From the NCBI GenBank assembly GCA_035610835.1, contig CM069457.1:43193319-43257318 (forward strand): DNA of 64,000 bases. The letters are read 5' to 3'. The position numbers were made by a program, and so were the translations under genes. Shown in pieces: positions 46,201-55,144 of this stretch (the first letter of the stretch is position 1; each line of letters opens with the position of its first letter). The DNA is from Ophiura sarsii. Lineage: Eukaryota; Echinodermata; Ophiuroidea; Amphilepidida; Ophiuridae. The notes beneath the pieces are model-generated. The model made no database searches. It was given only the letters and a program-made list of their open reading frames with translations, and had not been told where the DNA came from.

Positions 46201-47406
46201 AGAAAAGCACATAGCAGTCATCAGGGAATCGAAGCATGCATAAGGAGAGCTCGCGACAGCCTCTTTTGGCCAGGAATGACAGTGGCAATCCAAGATCATG
46301 TGGAAAAGTGCAACATCTGTAATTCCATGAAGCCAAAACAGACCAAAGAAAGCATGATGTCTTGGGACATTCCAACAAGACCGTGGCAGACAGTAGGTCA
46401 AGACCTATTCACGCTCAACAATAGAGACTACCTAATAACTGTTGATTTCTATTCTGACTATTGGGAAGTTGACAAGCTAACAGACACGCGATCCAAGACC
46501 GTCATAAGACACACTAAACAACAGTTCGCTAGACACGGAATTCCCCAGAAGATTGTTACGGACAATGGACCCCAGTTTGTATCACAAGACTATGACAAAT
46601 TCACCAAAGAATGGGACATCGAACATATCACAAGTTCGCCAAGATACGCTCAAAGTAATGGGAAAGCGGAGTCATCAGTCAAAATAGCCAAGAGTCTAAT
46701 CAAGAAAGCCAAAATGGACAAGAAGGATGTCTACCTTACCATCCTTGATTGGAGAAATACACCAAACACAGAAGGCAAAAGTCCTGCCCAGATGCTTATG
46801 TCTAGAAGAACACGCACCCTACTTCCAGTAACAGACACACTACTAAAGCCAAAAGTAGTTGAAGGTGTTCCAGATGATATCAAAGCCAGAAAGCAGAAAG
46901 CCAAATTCTACTACGATAAGACGGCTAAAGACCTTCCACAATTGGACATAGGTGAAACCGTTCGACTCCAACCAGATCAACCGAAGCAACCCTGGAGGAA
47001 AGCAACATGCCTTCAGAAAGTTGGTACAAGATCTTATCTTGTAGAGACTCAAGATGGGAAAAAATACCGCAGAAACAGGAGGTTCCTCAGAGCCACCAGT
47101 GAGGAGTTTTGCATGACGCCACCAAGTGCAGCAATCACACCGGAAGATGAACAATTATTCCATCCCCCTGAGTCCCCTTCCGTATCCCCAACATCACCAG
47201 AAAAGCCAACATCACCAGAAAAGACAACATCTGCAAGAAAGTCTTCGCCAGAGTCTACAGCAGCGAAAGCCAATACAACGCTCCGAGACAACAAGACTTC
47301 ATCCAAGTCTACCAGACCAACAACCAAGACAGCACCATTAACCAGGTCAACAAGAACCAGAACCAACATCAAACAGCCAACCAGATACCAGGACTACATG
47401 CCATAA
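43297..47406 (+). CDS. Gag-Pol polyprotein of Ty3/gypsy element
   Basis: One intact ORF of 1369 codons from ATG 43297 (the frame is open from 43264, but GTG there is not expected as a start). Order: Gag region; two zinc knuckles from Cys217, the second CTKCGGLHHFAKAC of CX2CX4HX4C form; aspartic protease DSG at 318-320; reverse transcriptase with IADD (Asp603, Asp604); RNase H with Asp756, Glu793 and Asp818; integrase with an HHCC zinc finger and DDE residues Asp1050, Asp1089 and Glu1125 (35 residues between the last two); a Pro/Ser/Thr-rich tail. RT-RNase H-integrase is the Ty3/gypsy order. No env-like ORF is present. No stop or frameshift, so it looks autonomous. Confidence 0.97.
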   Translation: MATFQIPAPSQMICKGDTEVNWKDFKEAYADYIIATEINKKDAPIQVATLKTLMGQDCRKILTGIKLSAEKLEDPKEILSALEGNFVVNRNVLYDRFKFYYAKQQQQESVEQFLDRLRHLATNAKFLTTPVEEEALRDILVLGCKDDTARARMFRKEGNLTLKMAIDMLRVSETTNQQLKVMAGEQSVNFAREKKHSSKPDKKTKNYQPKPAKMNKCKFCAEVHKWGKSRCPAYGNKCTKCGGLHHFAKACTRSTEKKSKRTHQLEETTDQSSSDSEESDCFKLDTIKAVKHSGENKLMVTLKLQSCGHTADIECEIDSGSSCCAMSPKILKTIQQTRNPMMKKSSTKLKMYNDHVVPVQGETTLACVRGNKKYELPFKIIKTSQPPIISRCKALEMGLITVAEDVHQMIQVQDNKELERAITAEYEDLFNGLGCLPGDYAIAIDPTVPPSKHPARRIAVPIKREVKKKLEDLENKGVIERVTKPTDWTSNLLVVKKPGKLRICLDPRDLNKALKRPRYPMPTIEGILPELAKAKVFSVLDAKDGFWQVKLTEESSDLTTFATPFGRFKWLRLPFGINTAPEEFQRRQHELIEGLSGIQVIADDFLVYGQGESFEDAVIDHDINLRRFLDRAREVNLKLNKSKMKLRLTEVKYIGHILSADGLKIDPEKVKAVSEMPVPDNKKAVQRLIGCVTYLAKFLPCLSEVAEPLRRLTDKETHFEWMPHHTETFNKIKGMLTQAPVLKYYDMMEPVTIQCDASEASLGATLLQEGKPVTFASRALTSAERNYAQIEKELLAILFACERFDEYIYTKDITVHTDHKPLVSIHTKPISNAPKRLQRMLLRLQKYKLNIVYLPGTQMYIADWLSRAYLPETHSNDKIFDELEHINQVEYINVSESTQHQLQNATKADSTMMELMLMVQHGWPEKRDQVPICIREYFPYRDEITAQNGILFKGQRVIVPQAMQPVMTRKAHSSHQGIEACIRRARDSLFWPGMTVAIQDHVEKCNICNSMKPKQTKESMMSWDIPTRPWQTVGQDLFTLNNRDYLITVDFYSDYWEVDKLTDTRSKTVIRHTKQQFARHGIPQKIVTDNGPQFVSQDYDKFTKEWDIEHITSSPRYAQSNGKAESSVKIAKSLIKKAKMDKKDVYLTILDWRNTPNTEGKSPAQMLMSRRTRTLLPVTDTLLKPKVVEGVPDDIKARKQKAKFYYDKTAKDLPQLDIGETVRLQPDQPKQPWRKATCLQKVGTRSYLVETQDGKKYRRNRRFLRATSEEFCMTPPSAAITPEDEQLFHPPESPSVSPTSPEKPTSPEKTTSARKSSPESTAAKANTTLRDNKTSSKSTRPTTKTAPLTRSTRTRTNIKQPTRYQDYMP

Positions 47407-48134
47407 AAACTTTCATGTTCATGTTATCCAAGTTTTTTTCAAGTTCATGTTTTAAAGAAAATGCCAAAATTATTTTTTTGTTCTTTTGGTTTGTTTAAAT
47501 GAAACAAAAGTACTGTTTCAAGAATTTTGTATTCTCTTTCTATTTATTGTTCAGAAAATGTTCAGAAAACAAACAAACAAGTCTGGTCAGTTACCAATTA
47601 TGCAACTCAACCTTTTTAAAGACCATAGGTTGTTTATTATCAGCATGCCATATTGTTTTCAAGTATGATTATATCATCAGCATGCTAGAATTGACATGAC
47701 TGTCCTTATAATTGCCTGTGATAGGGTCATAATAATACCCTGGCAATACATAAACATAACATCATTTGATTGCAAATACACATTGTTAGTAGGGCAAAAT
47801 TTGATCACACAACTTATATTACTGGCAAATTCTACATGGTTAACAGTTGTGATAAATGCCACAAAATATTGTGTTATCAATCACTACATTTCACATACAC
47901 TTGTTACTTGAGAAAGAGACTCTAATAGTTAAAGGACACTCAAAGACACTCATAGTATAAGCAAATTTATTATGTACTGGAAATAATGCATTCAATTTGC
48001 ATAAGACAATCTCATTGTCTGGAAAGAAAAAGAGATTGTTACAATTGTAGTTGGAAAGTCAATCAATTGACTTTACGGATATTACATTACTATTCATTGC
48101 TCAAAAGTTTTCAACTTTTATAAAGAAAGGGAGA

Positions 48135-48304
48135 TGTTACAGGATTAGGTTTTATGAGATACTCTGTAATGTATCAGTGCCTAATTGATCTGCGCTTGCG
48201 CATATGTATTTAACCACAAGTAAATATGGACGCCAACTTGTAAGATATATGATTTGTTCTAGCCTACTTTATACGTTGTAAACCCACATTAGCAAAGGCT
48301 AACA
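48135..48304 (+). repeat. 3' LTR of gypsy element
   Basis: Identical by eye to the 5' LTR and directly preceded by the polypurine tract. Followed by CCCCT (48305-48309), matching the base run before the 5' LTR. Confidence 0.95.
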
Positions 48305-48609
48305 CCCCTTTTCAAAGACACTTATACATACATTAAATAGCTAAAAATGTGTTGCTCCCAACAGTAATTGGAGTTTATGGCTCCGTGTTTTTTTATAATG
48401 AACTTGTGTGTGACACAATTCAAGAGTTTTTTTTCCTCTACAAAAAAACCCCCTTTTTTTGAATTTCCCGGAGACTCATTTATGAAATACCCCTTATTTT
48501 CATGATTTCGCGGTCCGCCCTGACGAAAATATAAACCTTTTCCGCGATTTTTAGAACAGTCATGGTTACCAACAATGGTGTTGAGTTGGGGGCCGGGGAC
48601 CTATATAGC

Positions 48610-48935
48610 CTGTATAGAATTCACCAAGCCCCTCTCTGCAGCTACTTATCTACCTGTGAAATGGAGCCTACAAAGATGTTATTATTAGATTGTTATCGAA
48701 CCATGCTGAATCACGACAATGCAAGTTCTCATAGAGCTTGCTTCACTTAGACTTACCTTGATGAAAATAGTATTAATTTGATGGAGCATCCACCCTAATT
48801 ACCCAACTTGGCTCCCTGTGTCTGCTGGCTCTTTCCCAACAATCAAATCAAATTGATTGCTGAGAGGCCTTTTTCAAGGATCCATGACCTAGCCAAAGCT
48901 GTACATTCAGAGATGAGACAATCCCTACTTTTGAG
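48610..48935 (+). pseudogene. Mariner transposase fragment
   Basis: The frame reads LDCYRTMLNHDNASSHRACF, then, after a stop, LDENSINLMEHPP, another stop, and NLAPCVCWLFP. HDNAxxHxA and HPPYSPDLAPCDFWLFP are the hallmark of mariner transposases (second and third catalytic Asp region). Two stops and altered residues (CVC for CDF) show it is dead. It lies in intron 3 of TMEM179, antisense, joined to hAT debris. Confidence 0.85.
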
Positions 48936-48937
48936 TA

Positions 48938-49263
48938 CCGTTGTCACTAGCCAAATGTAGTGCCAGTTAATTTTACTGACGGCGAAACAAAGTATAAGTG
49001 TAGCGAACGAAGTGCAGTGGATCATGGCATGGGGTCCAGAGGACTTCTTACTGGGTTTTTTTAGGTTTTTTTAATGTACTTTGAGGGTTCCTGCCACATA
49101 ATTTCTTGTTTTATGAGGCAATTTAATGATTTTATCCACAAATTGTGTATATTATTTTATTAATTTTTTTGAGTGCCAGTTTTGTTACCCTTTCTTTTAG
49201 AGTGCCAGTTGGCAATCGTGAGTGCCAGCTATATATAGCTCGACCGGCTTAGTGACAACCCTG
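48938..49263. mobile_element. Degenerate hAT-like MITE
   Basis: GTTGTCACTAGCC at the left and GGCTTAGTGACAACCCTG at the right are inverted; CAGGGTTGTCA is a common hAT-type end. Repeated AGTGCCAGTT blocks inside. In intron 3 of TMEM179. Confidence 0.5.
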
Positions 49264-49422
49264 ACTTTGGAGAACCGCCCATGTTTTGAGAAGTGGAGGA
49301 AAGGGGTGCATGGAGTACACACCTGAGGGGAAGCTTCTTCAAAGGAATGTGACTGTATTTTTTAAATTGTATGGCCATCTTCAGAAACAAGTGACAATGT
49401 ATTGATCCGCCTTCATACTTAC

Positions 49423-49510
49423 TTGCGCTAACCCCCAGTGTATTGGGAAGCCCATCGGTTGGACATCTAAATCTTTCCAATAATTTTTAATAAATTGTGC
49501 ATTGGCGCAA
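49423..49510 (-). CDS. TMEM179: TMEM179 exon 3
   Basis: On the minus strand the acceptor CTTTGTCTTTACAG and donor GTAAGT bound 88 nt. The first base completes Asn146, then 29 codons run from Cys147 to Gln175, ending phase 0 before FGLW of exon 4. It reads CANAQFIKNYWKDLDVQ and then PMGFPIHWGLAQ, the extracellular/luminal loop before the last membrane helix. The loop is the least conserved part of the family, but the -AQ|FGLW join matches it. Confidence 0.85.
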
Positions 49511-49619
49511 CTGTAAAGACAAAGTGATTTATACGTTTGTATTAGTATAGAAAAACAAAAATATAACAAGAACATTTATTTGCGTTAATTCTAAATTGCA
49601 GAGTGCAGACCTATGGTAA

Positions 49620-50030
49620 TGTATACAGGGTGTCTCAAAAAAGTGCCCCTTGTGAAACATGATATTTTTTTTTTGGTCATGAAAAATATAAACATTGTTT
49701 GCAAAAAAAGTGATCTATTAATTTGAATTCAACGTTATATTTAAAAAAAATGCCAGGAGTGTTGTTCACAAAATGTTTAATCTAGTATCCAGTACATGTC
49801 TACTCTTTAAAAATAGCGTAATAAATAAAATTGGAGACAATTTTTTTTCTTCAAATTCTGAAATCTCATTTGCACTATTTTCATGAGAGTTGACCATTAA
49901 GGCATTTCTTCAGTTGAAAGCCATTTTCTTGTTCAATAGTGGCCAAAGAGGGATTCGTCTCTTGTTACTGAATTGATCATATCTCGGTAGTTTATTAGTT
50001 TTCTAACTCATGGGGCACTTTTTGTTAGAC
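49620..50030. mobile_element. Mariner-type MITE in TMEM179 intron 2
   Basis: ACAGGGTGTCTCAAAAAAGT then GCCCC at the left is mirrored by GGGGCACTTTTTGTTAGACA near 50009. CAGGGTGTC-CAAAAA is a usual mariner-type TIR. Non-coding. Confidence 0.5.
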
Positions 50031-50210
50031 AAAGGGCTGCTTCTGCCTTACTCTCCAACAAAGATCCAATATTTAATAATAAAGATTCATAGAACAGTAA
50101 GTTCAAATTTGGAATTTTTCTATGAATCTTTATTATTAATTTTCCTTGGATTCCTGATGAAATTATTCTAAGATCCAATATTGTTTTGAGAATGTATGGA
50201 ACCACTCTAA

Positions 50211-50296
50211 GCTATAGTCTATTTGGCCATCACAAGACAGTGGTTGCGCCTGCTAAGTTACGTCACTGTCCAGAGGAAGCCAAATAGAGTATAGAA
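50211..50296. repeat. Short palindrome of the CTATTTGGC family
   Basis: CTATAGTCTATTTGGC is mirrored by GCCAAATAGAGTATAG about 70 bp on. It contains GTTACGTCACTGTCCAGAGG, as at 6957-7000. Confidence 0.6.
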
Positions 50297-50617
50297 ACTA
50301 CTTGCTTAAGGTATCAAAATATTTTGACTACTTGTTTAGGGTATCAAACATTTTGACTACTTGTAAAAGTATTGAAAATACTGATTAGTACTTGCTAAGG
50401 GTATGTAAAATTCTGTCCACACTTGTTTAATTAGGAGTGCTTTTTAACATTTATGCAATTATACTTATTTAGGGTGCTTTTTGAAAGTCCTTAGACGTGT
50501 CTGATACCCCCTTGTCATGACCACTGCTGAGCACCCTGGGGCTGAACCCAAGGCGCGCAAATAGTTGCCTGTCATCCCATTACCCAGCCTTATGTGAGAT
50601 TTGATCAGCATACTTAC

Positions 50618-50752
50618 TTTTTAAGGCTTGTATCTTTAGCCAACTGTGCACACCACTCATTATATCCCTGAGTAACTGTTAACGCAGAAGCAAACAGCAT
50701 CACAGTCAAGATCACATTCACTATAGCTGACAAAAAGGTGGCTAAAAATGTC
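50618..50752 (-). CDS. TMEM179: TMEM179 exon 2
   Basis: On the minus strand the acceptor ATATTTTACAG and donor GTAAGTATG bound 135 nt. The first base completes Gly101; 44 codons and two bases follow. It reads TFLATFLSAIVNVILTVMLF and ASALTVTQGYNEWC, the third membrane segment, with the W-C pair after it that is also found in TMEM179 (MWCD in the human protein, from memory of the family). Phases 2 in and 2 out fit exons 1 and 3 exactly. Confidence 0.9.
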
Positions 50753-51609
50753 CTGTAAAATATTAAAACAAGCAAAATAACTTGAGTATAATGCAGTAGA
50801 CATCTGGACTCATTTTGTGAGATTATGACAGCTGAATTTGAAACGTGGGTTCTTGGTTAAATTAGTTATTGGCATGTCATTGATGAGGGATGCCTGGTTT
50901 GCTATACATTTAAGATAACAATAATTCTCAAACAAACATACAATCTTCTTATCTTCTCAAATTATCATACATGTACGAGGCCAAGAAAAAAAATCTGTCG
51001 CTTGTACCCGCACTGAAGGTATTATTATTTGAATGAATTAAACCCCGCCCCAAACTACAGTATTTCATACACCATTGTCTCATAATGTATGGTCGTATCG
51101 GCTGAAAATCAGCCAAAAACATCAAATTGCCTGCTGACATCCCAAACCACACCCACTATTATACATGTAAGAATAAGATTTAAAACACATACAATTAATA
51201 TAGTTGGAATTTCTACATTGGTAGCAGCAGTTAAGAGGGACAATCACTTTTGGTGGCAGTAGTGGGAAGTATGGGATAGCACTACATGTACATTACTTAC
51301 CTGCCTGCGAGCATACGGAGATGTGACTGAAGAAAGAAGCCTTCACAGTTTTGGGCTATTGGGGAGGCATGAATAGTGCAAGTGTGGGATAATGCTTTAC
51401 ATTTGATGACTGCAGTGGGATTTGAGCACAGTTTTAGGATGAATCTTTATCAGTTTTTTAAAGGCACGTTCATACTTGTGTCGTTGCTAGCTACGAAATT
51501 AAGCATGCATAGACAGTCCATGCGTCATTTTGTGTAGCGGGAATAGGATGATCGAAATTTGAGCCAGTATTGCTTGGAAATAGTTGCAGGTTGAGATATG
51601 TAACCAATG

Positions 51610-52385
51610 TATATATATTACTTGAACATTAAACATGATATCTGAAGCAAAAGATTTACTAATTTTATTCAGAAAAGTTAAAAAAAATATTGAGAATGAT
51701 AATATTCGACCATCCGGGATGTTGACTCACATGCTTTCATTCCATAGCTCTCATACAGAGAGCTAGGATTCAGAGCTATGTCGTTGCACATCGGCTGACT
51801 TCGGCATAAAAGTTGACATTGCTTAGCTCATGCGCCGATAGGGGAATACACAATTACGACATGTATTATTGGTGGCAGCAGTGGGATCAAGACGTGATAT
51901 GGGAGGAGGGGTTACATAACTGGAAATCATGTTTGTTTTTGTTGATTGTACAAGTACTTCCCAAGTCATAATATTGTTTGATTAAAAGATTGATATAGTA
52001 GTTTTTGTTTCCAATATTCTTGAACACATGATGAAAACATGGCAAATTTACTATACAGAATTGATTTACAAAATACAAAAATGTTGTGCCTTATTCTTGA
52101 TTGAAAGGACATCAAGTTATGGTTTTGCCTGTATAATCATGGAAGGTATAATAATATATACTATACCTGATAAATCACACGTCTCATACTACATCAGCAT
52201 CAATCAGACGTCTTGGAGGTTAGCTCTGAATCCTAGCTCTCTATATGAGAGCTATGGAATGAGAGAATGTGAGTCCACGTTGGGGATTTTCATCAATATT
52301 TTTCAACTTTTCTGAATAAAATAAGTCAACCTGTTGCTTCAGATATCAATAATCATGTTTAATGTTGAAGTTACTAGTGGGCCTA
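51610..52385. mobile_element. Long inverted repeat in TMEM179 intron 1
   Basis: ATTCCATAGCTCTCATACAG then AGAGCTAGGATTCAGAGCTA near 51740 is mirrored near 52228-52262, and AACATTAAACATGATATCTG near 51627 is mirrored by TATCAATAATCATGTTTAAT near 52344. Arms are about 170 bp; the spacer is unrelated A/T-rich sequence. Confidence 0.65.
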
Positions 52386-52938
52386 CATGTATGTATTGGT
52401 TTAAAGGTAGATGACCCGATCACATTTTCGTAACACAGAATTATTTCAAACATACGGAGATTTTCATATCATATGAAAGCTCGTATTTTTCTCATCATCA
52501 TACTGAAATTTGACGGCCTAAATCGGTATAATTACGGAGAAATCGATGAAATAACGTCGAATTACCGCGAATGGTGGTAACCACTGATATAGTTTGTGTA
52601 CTACTCAATGGGTACAGTTCACAGCATCTTGTGCGTCTAAAATAAGAACCATTAGAGCTATGCAACTCAAACTTTGGAACACAACTTTTTTAAGGATGAC
52701 CTTTCATGTAGAATAGAAAACTTCAAGTTGAAAATCGGAACATCTACCTTTAATATTTCAACCTGTTTTTATTTCCAAGAAATAGGCTGGCTTGAATTTC
52801 GATCACTGTATTCCCGATACAGTAAAGCTCCGACGTGGACTGTCTCTGCTTCATTTCGTAGCTTACATTGTGGTATGGTTATCACTGTAGTATCACTATC
52901 AGATTTAAACAATGCTTACAACTACAACAACCACTTAC

Positions 52939-53240
52939 CCATCAGTTTCATTGAACAGGTGAAACGACAAACGTACTATCTGAAAAACAGCCGACAACAT
53001 CACGGCACAACCGATAAAAACGGCAAAATTACACCCACTTGGGTTGCCCCATTCATCTATTATAAATGTCACTTCGCCCACCCCTGGCACACTGAAGTGT
53101 CCTTTTGCGTTTAATATGCAATGGTCATTGAAATTGTGTGTTTTGCTGACTGCGACTGGTGGGAAGACGAAAAAACTGAGGATCACCGCAAGGACGAACG
53201 CTGTGACTTGACACAGTACTAAAATGTTACCGATCCCCAT
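52939..53240 (-). CDS. TMEM179: TMEM179 exon 1 (start)
   Basis: On the minus strand ATG at 53240-53238 opens 100 codons plus two bases, closed by the donor GTAAGT at 52938. Membrane segments are at about residues 6-29 and 72-95. Between them lies a loop with Cys41, an EWG motif (63-65) and Cys70; the paired cysteines and EWG-P-C are characteristic of TMEM179. The N terminus, before the first helix, is very short. Function in the family is poorly known; it is a multi-pass membrane protein, mostly described in neural tissue. About 7 kb of repeats separate it from divergent gene C. Confidence 0.9.
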
Positions 53241-53299
53241 TCTTACAAACAGTTCAAAATCAAACCAACTCTAGCACTAGCACTGCAGGTGCGGTTTTC

Positions 53300-54079
53300 A
53301 ACAGACAAACAGAAATAAGCTTAGAAAAGAAGTTAATTTTTTTTATGCGTTTCCGGATTCTTGGACTTTTGTTGTCTCACTCTCACTCAGTCTCAATTTC
53401 GACGCATTTTTCTCGCATAGATCGTGTATTTTCTTGTCTGAAAATTGTGAAAACACATCATGATGCGGCGCGGCTGTTACGTTAATTAGAGTGATTAATG
53501 GTCATGTGGATATCATAATATCGTATCACTCATCATACACACTGGCAGAAATGGCAGATGACTGTATTGACTGATCACTTTCCCATCTTGTTTTGATAAC
53601 GGGTATAAATAACGGCCAGTTAATGAAAAAGAATATTGAATAATTGTAGAAATAGCCGTGTTGAAACCATCCATTTAAATTACATTTTGTAATAACTAGT
53701 TCCAAATGTAGCAAAATATCATCCTTTTAAACTATTTTGATTCAATAAATATACTAATTTTTAAATGAGATCTGTGATAATATAGACATTTTAAAGATAT
53801 CCACAATGAACAAGCGGATTCCATATAACCCAGGATGCACGGTCGTTTAAGTCATCATTTTCTATATATAGAACACTTCGTTTTCTATTGTAGCCTAAGT
53901 GGTTAGCGCCCTCGGACATCGTTATTTTGAGGGGAGGGCAATCGATTCAGTGCAATCTCTGAGACATCGAGGGTTGAGCGCCTGAAAATGCCGCAGTAAA
54001 CTTTAGTTGGGCCATATGGACTTATTAGAAAATCCATGGTTGGGCATAATGAAATTTTGGTACCAAAATAATCCATTTA
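53300..54079. other. TMEM179 5' flank
   Basis: The 5' UTR and promoter of TMEM179 should lie here. I see no clear TATA box. At 53893-53960 a TAAGTGGTTAGCGCCCTCGG phrase resembles a tRNA A box, but no good B box follows. Nothing else supported. Confidence 0.3.
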
Positions 54080-54971
54080 GGGACCGTTCATTATTTATGC
54101 TGGAGGGGGGGGGGGGGGGGGGGGGGCGGTAAAATATAGGGGGTCAATGTAACTTTCATATGTTGAAATAGGGGGGGCTATGTAACTTTTTATTCTTAAA
54201 CAGGGGGGGTTGTGTAACTTTTTTTAACTATAAAGATGGTGATTGGGGTGATTTTAGAGGCTATTTTGGAGTGTAAATGCCTTTTTTTTTCTGCGCTTCG
54301 CGCACATTTTCTTACGACCTATCAACTTCAAAACATGTACTTAATATGATGAGACGACTTTCGGACAGCAAATCTTTTTTGTGCACGCCCTGCTCGGACG
54401 ATCTGTTGAAAAAGCGCCTAAATAATCATCAACGGTTGAAAACATTAGAGTCATGGGGTGTATAAAAACATATTAATTAGCCTATAGACCTATGTTCCAA
54501 AATCCAACAATATATGATTAAAAATGATAATTTCTTGCATGCTTTTCACCTCGTCTCACTCTCAGCTCTGCACCTAAGCTCACAAAATTAGAATATTGCA
54601 TACGTTTTTGTCAGGATGTTCTAACTTTTTGGGGGGAATATAAAGACTCACAAAACCACCCAAAATGTATAAATATATGACAAATTTTCCGCCTCGCTAC
54701 GCTCGCAATGTAGTTAGTATATTCACACAATCAAAAGATCAAGAGGGGTATCATTAAATTATTGGCCGTTCAGAGGGCACAAACAGAACTTACCAACGAA
54801 TCCATGGAAAAAAGAAAAAGACAGCCCCTAAGATGTGACAAGTTGATTTATTTTGTTGTTGTTGTTGTTTGTTTGTTTTTGTTGTGGTTTTTTTTTGGGG
54901 GGGGGGGGGGGGGTTGTGTAAAAAACTACTGGTTAGCAGGGGGGGTCATGTAATTTTCAGTTTCAGCTGTA

Positions 54972-55003
<32 letters not shown>

Positions 55004-55070
55004 GGTAATTTTGACATACGAGTCTCGAATTTGTCCCAACCCCCCTCCACCATAAATAATGAACGGTCCC
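54080..55070. mobile_element. G-rich MITE, TIR GGGACCGTTCATTATTTATG, copy 1
   Basis: GGGACCGTTCATTATTTATG at the left and CATAAATAATGAACGGTCCC at the right are perfect 20-bp inverted repeats, with TTA on both sides. Poly(G) runs of 22 (54105-54126) and 29 (54972-55000) lie just inside the two ends. 991 bp, non-coding. Confidence 0.85.
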
Positions 55071-55144
55071 TTAACCCACTGATTTTAAGAACCAAAAGAC
55101 TTTAACTCATCCATAAACACTCTCAATTTTGACTATAATTAGAG

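Larger units (their letters stand above)
42743..48304 (+). mobile_element. Complete Ty3/gypsy LTR retrotransposon
   Basis: A 5562-bp element: LTR, a leader of about 385 bp, one gag-pol ORF, a non-coding 3' region, a polypurine tract (AAAGAAAGGGAGA, 48122-48134) and LTR. The two LTRs are identical and a 5-bp duplication CCCCT flanks it, so insertion is recent. I could not match a primer-binding site directly after the LTR; TGGCTACTCGTTAGCGG begins 12 bp inside. A single fused gag-pol ORF and very short LTRs recall the Mag/SURL group, an inference only. It lies antisense to TMEM179 in intron 3. Confidence 0.95.
42595..48600. mobile_element. CCCCAACTC-family MITE, copy 2, split by the gypsy element
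   Basis: The left end CCCCCAACTCAACACC then AAAGTTGGTAACCATGACTG (42600 on) is mirrored by CAGTCATGGTTACCAACAAT and GGTGTTGAGTTGGGGG at 48558-48591. CTATAT occurs just outside each end, a possible 6-bp duplication. Removing 42743-48309 restores continuity with copy 1. Confidence 0.75.

Noticed and set aside
43720..47372. Minus-strand open frames within the gypsy gag-pol
   Set aside because: They are shadows of the intact sense ORF with no recognisable motifs.
53893..53960. tRNA-derived SINE
   Set aside because: An A-box-like phrase is present but no B box follows at the right distance.
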